This document shows positions 25,159-33,810 of a DNA stretch of 63,041 nt, one piece after another (position 1 is the stretch's first letter; each line of letters opens with the position of its first letter). The notes beneath the pieces were generated by a model. The model ran no database searches and was not told where the DNA came from. It saw only the letters and a program-made list of their open reading frames with translations. Position numbers and translations under genes: made by a program. The DNA comes from Pirellulaceae bacterium. GTDB lineage: Bacteria > Planctomycetota > Planctomycetia > Pirellulales > Pirellulaceae. The stretch is from positions 1-63,041 of the forward strand of contig JAKVCA010000033.1 in assembly GCA_022448315.1 (NCBI GenBank), in the 5' to 3' direction.

Positions 25159-25896
25159 TTATTCGAAATGCTTGATCCTTATGTCTTTGAACTCCACCCA
25201 CATTGGCTTTCCGGCATGAAGTTGCAAGGCCAGTTTTCCATCCAGCAATGCTCGCTCCGGAGTCGCGTCGGTGAAGTCCAAAATAAGGCGCCCGTTCATG
25301 AAGTGCTGAATATGATTTCCTTTGGCGATGATGATAACGTCATTCCAATCATCGAGTTTGAACAGCTTGGGCCATTCCTCTGCGGTAATCAGTTGGCCCG
25401 TCACCTTTTTGCCATCATCATTCCAAATCGCCTTCTCACCGGCGAGACAGATGCGACCCCGTTTGCCGCCTTCGTCATAGATGAAGCCAGCAACGTTCGG
25501 CATTTTCGATTCATTCCGGATCTCGTGCTGATAGCCACGGACGACCCAAGGATTTCTCGGTTTGCCCTCGATGATGTGTCGGGACCGATATTGGATTCCG
25601 GAATTGTTGGTGGCGTTGCACCGGAACGACAATCGCAATTCAAAATCTTTCGTTCCGCCATCCTGCCAGATCAGAAACGTATTCCCATTGGCCTGGTTGT
25701 CCGGTGTGGTTTCACCATGGATCGCCCCGCCTTTGACTGACCAGAGTCGGGAATCTCCATCCCAGCCTTCGAGGCTCTTGCCATCGAATATTCGCTTCAT
25801 GTCCGAGGGCTCTTCAGGAGCCGTCTGAGCCTCCTGCGCCACGAGGGTCATCGAGAGCATCAAGAAACAGGGGGCAAAAATCCAGCACCGCTTCAT
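25159..25896 (-). CDS. secreted DUF1080 protein (3-keto-disaccharide hydrolase family)
   Basis: The 245-residue product has a signal peptide (CWIFAPCFLMLSMTLVAQEA). The mature domain is a concanavalin-like jelly roll of the DUF1080 family: MKRIFDGKSLEGWDGD at the start, WSVKGGAIHGE, FELRLSFRC, NSGIQYRSR, and a C-terminal VEFKDIRIK strand. Some members cleave 3-keto-glycosides produced by Gfo/Idh/MocA oxidoreductases, others only bind sugars. It is the first gene of a probable operon with the sulfatase at 23756. The window also contains Gfo/Idh/MocA genes at 1 and 39568, but they are not adjacent. Confidence 0.92.
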   Translation of the reverse strand: MKRCWIFAPCFLMLSMTLVAQEAQTAPEEPSDMKRIFDGKSLEGWDGDSRLWSVKGGAIHGETTPDNQANGNTFLIWQDGGTKDFELRLSFRCNATNNSGIQYRSRHIIEGKPRNPWVVRGYQHEIRNESKMPNVAGFIYDEGGKRGRICLAGEKAIWNDDGKKVTGQLITAEEWPKLFKLDDWNDVIIIAKGNHIQHFMNGRLILDFTDATPERALLDGKLALQLHAGKPMWVEFKDIRIKHFE

Positions 25897-26296
25897 TACC
25901 GACTCCTACTTAACGGAAAGTTTGTGAAGTAAGCAATTATGGTCGGATCAGCTGCGAGTCTCAAACCGGCCTGACGCGAAAGTTTTTATTTTTCAGCAGG
26001 GCCGCAAGCAGGAACTTTCCAACCGTCCGTTTCACCCATTTCGCGTGGTCCGCTGTCGCCGCAACCTTTTCGCGTCCGGTTTTTGTGCGTTATTAGGCCA
26101 GATGGGTGCTGCGAGATGGGAACCTGGTGGCCGAGGCGAAGTGAAACTGAAAAGTCGGGCCCTGCGGTGTTTGGATCCACCGTGGGCCCGACTGCAAACC
26201 CTATCTATTCAATCAGTACCTTTTCTATGGCCAGAAGCAAATGACTTTGCGGCAAACCCCGTCAGATTGAAAAATGGTGTGCCGGTGCCTTGAGGG
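25897..26296. other. gene-poor intergenic region
   Basis: About 400 bp upstream of the DUF1080 gene. It probably contains the promoter of the DUF1080-sulfatase operon. A 64-codon minus-strand frame at 25986-26180 has two Cys but no recognisable domain and was not accepted. No repeat or RNA structure stands out. Confidence 0.3.
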
Positions 26297-26584
26297 TCAT
26301 GCCATTGAAACTTGTAGCCTTCCGAGTAGATTCAGAAGCACGTGAAGTTCTTGTTCGATTTGGTCAGGCAATTGGATCACGATACAGGACCTTTCCAGTT
26401 TCTTTGCGGCCTCAGTCACCTGCTGGAATCCGTGGGATCCGGCCGAGCCTGTTACTTGAGGTGCGATGGACGCCAAATCACTTCAAGCTTTCTGGTTGAA
26501 CGCAGTCGTGAGTTGTTTCATGAAATCTTTGGCGTCTTCCACGTACATCACAATCAAATCAAGAAGAAAGAGATCACTCCCCAT
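26297..26584 (-). pseudogene. decayed histidine phosphotransfer (Hpt) domain gene
   Basis: Reading the minus strand from ATG 26584 through one in-frame TGA at 26485-26483 (codon 34) gives 95 codons that align along an Hpt domain. Before the stop comes LLDLIVMYVEDAKDFMKQL, the first helix pair. After it comes SDLASIAPQVTGSAGSHGF and QQVTEAAKKLE, the core helices, then a last helix rich in Leu. In functional Hpt domains the core reads AHQLKGSAG, so the phosphorylated His is Pro here and the Lys is Thr. The stop sits where Hpt proteins usually carry the Trp of a DWE-like motif, so TGG to TGA is the simplest explanation. No kinase or response regulator is adjacent. Confidence 0.72.
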
Positions 26585-26839
26585 TGAGAATTAGCTGGGC
26601 GTAGAATCTCGGGGGCTTTGCATGGACTTGAAGACGCTGAAAAACGGGGCAAGGTGATTCCTCAGGCGAAAGTTCATTTCAGTGACCGGCTATCACAACG
26701 TACCCTTCGCGTCAAAAAACTCCAGATGGAAATCCGGGGAGAATTCAGTACCATTCTATGTTGAAGACCGCACGCATGGTTTGGGAGGTTGGCGACTCTC
26801 ATCTCCGAGGCTTTCCGATCGGTTGTTGTCGAGGTCCTG

Positions 26840-27823
26840 ATGACTTGGTTACCCATCCCTGAATTTAAGCCACTTCATTTTCTCAGGTCTGGGCATGCAC
26901 AGACGATTTTGGGTTCCATATGGCCCTCATCCAATAATGATTTTGAGCCTCAGGTTCGCAAGGTGACTTTGGAGGATGGCGACCGGCTGGTCGTGTTCGA
27001 TGATAAGCCTCAAGGCTGGAAGACTCCTGGTCAGGCAGTCCTGCTCGTTCACGGACTGGGTGGTGAGGTCCGCAAAGGTCCATTGGAACGACTCACGCGA
27101 CTTCTCGTTGGCCGCGGGATTCGTGTCTTCAGAATGGAGCTCCGCGGTGTTGGTTCCGGCATGTTGGAAGCGCGAGGTTGGACCCATGCCGGGAGATCCG
27201 AGGACATTGCGTCGACCTTGCGTGATATCGAGTCTTGGATCCCCGGATCGCCTCTTTCGCTGGTTGGGTTGTCCATGGGAGGCAATCAAATTCTCAAGTT
27301 GTTGGGGGAGATGGGGCGGCGGCCACTGACCCAGATCCGTAAGGCGATTGCAATTGCACCTCCCATCTGTTTGCATACGTGTTCCCGTTCGATCTCCCAT
27401 GGCCTGAATCGAATCTACGACCTTAACTTTGTGCGCTCCCTCAATCGCCAGGTGCAAAAGCGGAAGGCGCAACTGGGACTTCCGATCCCACCGTCCCGTC
27501 GAGGACCTTTTAGGCTGAGACAATTTGATGAAATGTTCACCGCGAGAGCCTGCGGATTCAAAAGTGTCGACGACTATTACACGCGGGCGAGTTCACGTCC
27601 TCTGTTGCCAGAGATTCAGGTCCCGACCTTGATCCTTGCTGCCGACAACGATCCCATCGTCCCCATCGAGAGTTTTGATTCAGTCGAGGTATCTTCGTCG
27701 GTGACCGTTCAGGTTACCCATGGTGGAGGGCACTTGGGATACCTGGCTCGCAAGAACGGTGATGCGGATTTTCGGTGGTTAGACTGGAGACTTTTGGAAC
27801 AACTCTGTTACGAATCCCACTGA
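26840..27823 (+). CDS. YheT-family alpha/beta hydrolase
   Basis: The 327-residue hydrolase matches the YheT (UPF0017) group. The N-terminus reads FLRSGHAQTILGSIWP, typical of the family. The oxyanion region is VLLVHGLGGE, the nucleophile elbow LVGLSMGGNQILKLLGE (GxSxG), the acid is in ILAADNDPIVP and the His in VTHGGGHLGYL. ATG 26840 (MTWLPIPEF) is preferred to a TTG 17 codons upstream because homologues start there. Its stop codon overlaps the next gene start (TGATG at 27821-27825), implying translational coupling with the dehydrogenase. Family members hydrolyse short esters in vitro; the natural substrate is unknown. Confidence 0.88.
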   Translation: MTWLPIPEFKPLHFLRSGHAQTILGSIWPSSNNDFEPQVRKVTLEDGDRLVVFDDKPQGWKTPGQAVLLVHGLGGEVRKGPLERLTRLLVGRGIRVFRMELRGVGSGMLEARGWTHAGRSEDIASTLRDIESWIPGSPLSLVGLSMGGNQILKLLGEMGRRPLTQIRKAIAIAPPICLHTCSRSISHGLNRIYDLNFVRSLNRQVQKRKAQLGLPIPPSRRGPFRLRQFDEMFTARACGFKSVDDYYTRASSRPLLPEIQVPTLILAADNDPIVPIESFDSVEVSSSVTVQVTHGGGHLGYLARKNGDADFRWLDWRLLEQLCYESH

Positions 27824-28923
27824 TGGGTTCGGAGGACACCTTGAAAGCAATTGCGGCGTTTTGTGGGCAGCAAGATCCACATTTGATTGATATCGAAGAT
27901 GTCGGGCAGGCCGCAAACAATCAGGTGCGTTGCCGGACTGTCGTCTTGGGTATTTGTGGCACGGATCGAGACATTCTTGCTTCTGGTTCGCCCTGGGTTC
28001 CAGAGGGGGAAGATCATCTCGTGCTCGGTCATGAGTGTTTAGCGCAGGTCGAGGAGGTCGGGAAGGAAGTGACCGGCTTCGAGGAGGGCGACTGGGTCGT
28101 TCCCTTAGTACGAAGAGCCAAGGGTAATGGGGCAGGCCGCCCCGACCTTTTGCCACCTGGACAATATCTTGAGCGAGGCATTTATGGGGCTCATGGCTTC
28201 GCCTGTTCCCACTTCAATGACGCGCCGGAGTTTCTGCTTCATGTGCCTGAGGCCATCCTTGATATTGCGGTATTGTCGGAACCGGTTTCGATTACTGAGA
28301 AAGCGGTGCGAGAAGCGACCCAGTTGGCGCGAGCGCGCTTGCCGGATGTTCGGAAGTATCAGCCGAGAGTTCTCGTGACAGGGCAGGGCCCCATCGCGAT
28401 GGCCGCTGTGTTGACGGTCAGATCGCGAGGTTGGGAGTGTGTCATGCTCGGCCGCGAAGGTCCAGAGGAACCCCGCGCATTGCTCGCGGCAGATCTTGGG
28501 GCCGACTACCAACCACTGTCAGACTGGGTGCAAGAGCACCATGAATACAATTCCGCGGCAGAAACTCGAGGCTTCGACCTGATTTTGGAATGCACGGGCA
28601 GTGAACGAGTCATGGTGAACGTTGCTTTATGGTTGAGAGCGTTGGGGACGATGGTCTGGGTCGGGGCACCTTGGGTTCCGGAGAAAACATCGTTGCCCGT
28701 CGGAGCGATGATGAGAGACGCCATACTGCGAAACCAATTGTTCCTGGGAACGGTCAACTCGGCCAGCACGGATTTCGAAGCCGCTTTTGAGACTCTTTAC
28801 TGGTTCGTTGGACAAGGTATCTCAACCGAGCGATTGATCACGGAAAGAACCACGCTTGAGAAAAGTCTGCCGCTTTACATGATGCGACCGAAGAACGGCA
28901 TCAAATCGGTGGTGACGTTCTGA
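27823..28923 (+). CDS. zinc-type alcohol/glucose dehydrogenase (MDR family)
   Basis: A 366-residue medium-chain dehydrogenase close to archaeal-type glucose 1-dehydrogenases. The catalytic zinc site is LGICGTDRDIL and DHLVLGHECLAQV. The Rossmann motif is VLVTGQGPIAMAAVLTVRSRGW, with Gln in place of the middle Gly of GxGxxG. The structural-zinc Cys cluster of classical alcohol dehydrogenases is missing, as in many glucose dehydrogenases. ILECTGS and LGTMVWVGAP follow. The start ATG 27823 overlaps the stop of the YheT gene. It probably oxidises a sugar with NAD(P), by family inference. A hairpin at 28970 may terminate the pair. Confidence 0.88.
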   Translation: MGSEDTLKAIAAFCGQQDPHLIDIEDVGQAANNQVRCRTVVLGICGTDRDILASGSPWVPEGEDHLVLGHECLAQVEEVGKEVTGFEEGDWVVPLVRRAKGNGAGRPDLLPPGQYLERGIYGAHGFACSHFNDAPEFLLHVPEAILDIAVLSEPVSITEKAVREATQLARARLPDVRKYQPRVLVTGQGPIAMAAVLTVRSRGWECVMLGREGPEEPRALLAADLGADYQPLSDWVQEHHEYNSAAETRGFDLILECTGSERVMVNVALWLRALGTMVWVGAPWVPEKTSLPVGAMMRDAILRNQLFLGTVNSASTDFEAAFETLYWFVGQGISTERLITERTTLEKSLPLYMMRPKNGIKSVVTF

Positions 28924-28969
28924 ATTGTGAGACGATGCCGCTCATTGTGACGTCTGATGCTTGGAAAGT

Positions 28970-29002
28970 GTGCCGTGGATGTGGAGTCCACCGCACAGTT
29001 TT
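28970..29002 (+). terminator. possible terminator after the dehydrogenase
   Basis: A 10-bp stem with one mismatch (GTGCCGTGGA / TCCACCGCAC) and a 7-nt loop is followed by AGTTTTCC. It lies 47 bp after the stop at 28923. The short T-run makes it uncertain. Confidence 0.4.
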
Positions 29003-29134
29003 CCAAACGTTACCTTAGGTAAACCGTGGCTGTCGAATGGCCTTAACGGTCGCGTCTTGATGCCCCCGAGTGGCTGACTCGGCGAAAATGGCCTGTTCGC
29101 ATGCTGCGTGGGTGGCGTGATGGTCTTAGCGCAT

Positions 29135-29167
29135 AAAAAAGGGAGAGGGTCCAATGACTCCTCTCCC
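29135..29167 (-). terminator. Rho-independent terminator of the sigma factor gene
   Basis: A perfect 8-bp stem (GGGAGAGG / CCTCTCCC) with an 11-nt loop is followed on the minus strand by six T. It begins 9 bp past the sigma factor stop. Confidence 0.88.
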
Positions 29168-29175
29168 GTGGCGGG

Positions 29176-30165
29176 TCAAGATTCGACACGCTTTCGCCGT
29201 CGCCTCTTTCTGCCGAGTTCGTCTCGATCACGAGGGTCGCGAATTCCATCGCCCAGTTTTCGCAAAGCCTCAGTTTCAATTTGTCGTACGCGTTCCCTTG
29301 TCAAGCCAAGTTCTTCGCCGATTTCTTTAAGCGTATGCGGGTCGAAATCGTCGAGGCCAAATCGCATGCGGAGGACAGTGGCCTCTCGTGAATCCATCAT
29401 GTGGATCATTTCCATGACGGTTTTCAAGATGTCGGTCTCCAGCAATTCGTCCTCCGGACTCTTGGACCGTTCATCCATCACCATTTCGCCAAGTGACCAG
29501 CCCGCTTCAGCCTGGTCAGTTTGGGGCGTCGAGTTGTAAATCTTGATCGCCTTTTTGATGATCGGAAGCTTCTTTTTGGGAAGTCCCAGAAGGCGAGCAA
29601 TTTCTTCCGGTGTTGGGGTTCGGCCCAGATCTTCCGAGAGTCGCGCGGTGGCTCGTCGCCATTTAGAAAGGAGTTCGACCATGTACGCGGGGATGCGAAT
29701 CGTCTTGGCAGAATTGATCAATGCGCGTTTAATCGACTGCTTGATCCAGTAACTCGCGTAAGTGCTGAATCGGGTACCGACCTCTGGGTCGTAACCCTCG
29801 ACGGCACGAAGCAAACCAAGGTTGCCCTCTTCGATAAGGTCCTGCAATCCGAGTCCTTTCCCCGTGTAACCCCGGGCGATATTCACAACGAGACGTAGGT
29901 TCGCGCGAACCATTCGGTCTCTCGCACGCACGTCTCCCTGTGCGATCTGCTGTGCCAACTCTTTTTCTTCCTGAGCATTCAGGAGTTTGGTTTCGTTGAT
30001 TTCACGCAGGTAGGTTTCCAGTGGGCTTTGTAACGACGAGCTGCAATCAAGAGGATTGGTTGTGCCTTCTTCGTAGGGGTCAAAAGAAAGTTCAACCCGA
30101 GTTTTGCGTTCGTTTTCCATAATTTGATCTTCTCGTGTCGGAAGCGGTGTTTCGAGGTCGGACAT
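29176..30165 (-). CDS. sigma-70 family RNA polymerase sigma factor (RpoD/SigA-like, group 2 size)
   Basis: The 329-residue factor has region 1.2 (PLETYLREINETKLLNAQEE) near 47-66. Region 2 shows NLRLVVNIARGYTG, LQDLIEEGNLGLLRAVEGYD and TRFSTYASYWIKQSIKRALI, which recognise the -10 element and melt DNA. Region 3 is followed by region 4 (LKEIGEELGLTRERVRQIE), the -35 reader. It lacks the long acidic region 1.1 and non-conserved insert of a full RpoD, so it is either a group 2 factor or a compact primary factor. The C-terminal tail is Arg/Lys-rich (GRKRRRRKRVES). ATG 30165 is given; ATG 30120 is an alternative. Monocistronic. Confidence 0.93.
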   Translation of the reverse strand: MSDLETPLPTREDQIMENERKTRVELSFDPYEEGTTNPLDCSSSLQSPLETYLREINETKLLNAQEEKELAQQIAQGDVRARDRMVRANLRLVVNIARGYTGKGLGLQDLIEEGNLGLLRAVEGYDPEVGTRFSTYASYWIKQSIKRALINSAKTIRIPAYMVELLSKWRRATARLSEDLGRTPTPEEIARLLGLPKKKLPIIKKAIKIYNSTPQTDQAEAGWSLGEMVMDERSKSPEDELLETDILKTVMEMIHMMDSREATVLRMRFGLDDFDPHTLKEIGEELGLTRERVRQIETEALRKLGDGIRDPRDRDELGRKRRRRKRVES

Positions 30166-30570
30166 TTCGATATTTCGAAATTCCTAGGGAGGTCAGGTGA
30201 CGAGTCGCCGCACCAGGTCATTGAGCGAGTCGTCTAGTCATTCCTGCATGCAAGTCGGGCGACAAGTAGACTATCGACGAACCTTGGTCGGGGACTCTAC
30301 CGCTTGGGCAAACCGGCGCAATGGATGAAATTTATTGAGGAGATCAGAGATGCCGGATGTTCCGGTGAATCACACCGGCCAACCTATATTCGCTACAGCC
30401 GGAATGCATCGAGGTGCACTCAATGCGCTGGCTCGCAAGGTTGATGCCGCTTTTTGGCAAAACAACGGCAAAGCGACCCCGAGGTGGAGATGGGAAAGGG
30501 CGTAGCGATCTGCGCAGGCGTTCGGTACCTTGAGTCTGCATGTGGTTTAGCGGACTTCTCAGGCCGGCAT
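30166..30570. other. intergenic region between sigma factor and rpsA
   Basis: About 405 bp between the sigma factor start and the rpsA terminator. It must contain the sigma factor promoter. I see no gene, no conserved RNA and only weak GC-rich inverted repeats such as the imperfect GCCGG...CCGGC pairing near 30352-30382. Confidence 0.3.
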
Positions 30571-30607
30571 AAAAAAACAGGTCCTTCCCGGGTTGGGAAA
30601 GACCTGT
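30571..30607 (-). terminator. Rho-independent terminator of rpsA
   Basis: A 13-bp stem with one mismatch (ACAGGTCTTTCCC / GGGAAGGACCTGT on the minus strand) encloses a 5-nt loop and is followed by seven T. It lies 36 bp after the rpsA stop. Confidence 0.9.
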
Positions 30608-30642
30608 CATTTCGCTGGTGGTCGGATGAAGCGCAGATCCAA

Positions 30643-32463
<1,821 letters not shown>

Positions 32464-32713
32464 GGAAACTCTCTAATGACACAAGCTGGCAGCACGGTGC
32501 CGCCGCTCTCGGAAAAGTTCCACCCGTCGTTAGCCCTGCGAGCACGGCCGACGATGAATGAATGTTTAAAAGTATCTGTCCCACGCGAAATGGACGGTCA
32601 ACACAACCGTCAATGCCAGCACTCCACATAGAATTCGCTAAAACTATCAGTTTTCGTTTTTTCTAACAAGGTGTATCGGCGCTTCTAAGTGCCGCTGTAG
32701 CAACTGTTTTCGG

Positions 32714-33571
32714 TTATTCCGGTAAGGCTCCTCCTTTGAGGGAACCCGGTGCCCCGTTGGAACGGGGGGGATGTCGCTGCCGATTCCATTCATACAGCAT
32801 GATCCCTGCGGCGCTGGAGACGTTTAGCGAGTCCACTTCGGACTGGATAGGGATAGTGACACGATGCTGGCACAAATGCTTAAGGTCGGTGCTTAGCCCC
32901 TCCGTTTCGTTGCCGAGCACGAGAATACTACGGTCCCTAACCGGGAGTTCTGCAATGGCTGGCGCATCTGGGTCACAAACCGTGGCAAACAGGGTAAAGC
33001 CATAGTTGGATCGAAGTGCTTGAAGGTGCTCGCCGATCCGAGGCGATTCGAAAAGGGACAGTTTCAACACGGCGCCGATTGAAAGCCTCAGGCAGCGTCG
33101 GGAGAAAGGATCGCTTGAGGAGGTGCTCAGGATCATCTTTCGAACACCGAGTGCCGCCGCGGTACGTGCAATAAGACCGACATTATCCGGGTCGTTTGTT
33201 TGGGGAAGGGCGACCACCGGTTCGTCCGGCAGGAAGTTTTCAGCCCATTTTTCGAATGTTGTACGTTTGGGGCGTTGTGCTGCCGCCAGGATTCCAGCGT
33301 GAAAATTGAACCCGACCAATTCCTCACACGTTTTCGGGTCGACGACGAGTAGGGGCACCTCTTTGGGAACCAACGACTGGTGGGCTTCAAGTTTGTCTTC
33401 GCTGATCAAGACGGATTCGATCGTGAGGGAACTCTGGAGCAACCGTTCCGTAACTCTCCAGCCTTCGGCAATGACGAATCGCTTCCAACGGGTTCGTGAC
33501 GACTGTTTGAGGTCTCGGTAGGGATCTAATCTTGGGTCATTAATCGTTTCAATGTTGAATCTTGGGTTCAT
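32714..33571 (-). CDS. TrmH/SpoU-family RNA 2'-O-methyltransferase
   Basis: The 285-residue protein has an N-terminal substrate-binding part (RFVIAEGWRVTERLLQSS) and a C-terminal SPOUT methyltransferase domain with the trefoil knot. Motif 1 is represented by TNDPDNVGLIARTAAALGV, where the usual invariant Asn-Arg reads N-x-x-x-x-A-R. Motif 2 is SILVLGNETEGLS and motif 3 IPIQSEVDSLNVSSAAGIMLYE, which bind S-adenosylmethionine. The substrate is rRNA or tRNA ribose, not decidable here. ATG 33571 (MNPRFN) is preferred to TTG 33586. The C-terminal tail is Pro/Arg-rich and probably flexible. Confidence 0.9.
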   Translation of the reverse strand: MNPRFNIETINDPRLDPYRDLKQSSRTRWKRFVIAEGWRVTERLLQSSLTIESVLISEDKLEAHQSLVPKEVPLLVVDPKTCEELVGFNFHAGILAAAQRPKRTTFEKWAENFLPDEPVVALPQTNDPDNVGLIARTAAALGVRKMILSTSSSDPFSRRCLRLSIGAVLKLSLFESPRIGEHLQALRSNYGFTLFATVCDPDAPAIAELPVRDRSILVLGNETEGLSTDLKHLCQHRVTIPIQSEVDSLNVSSAAGIMLYEWNRQRHPPRSNGAPGSLKGGALPE

Positions 33572-33810
33572 GCGACGTTCGGGCAAAAAAAGGTTCAGTG
33601 GTCAACCAATCCGTGTGATCGGGATTAATCGTTGGAAACCTCCGCGTCGATATGCGGTTGCGAAATGAATTTCTCGATGAGGATCTCAGGAGGTGTCAAT
33701 TCTGGAGGCCAGCAATTACCATGCAAACGATGTGTGTTGCGTACCCATCGTATCCAATTTTCAGCAATCGTCTTACGCCCAACGCACAGATTCAACCCTG
33801 AGGACCCACC

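Noticed and set aside
25986-26180. Minus-strand frame of 64 codons with two Cys, upstream of the DUF1080 gene
   Set aside because: No second Cys pair, no start context and no recognisable zinc-ribbon spacing; kept only as intergenic.
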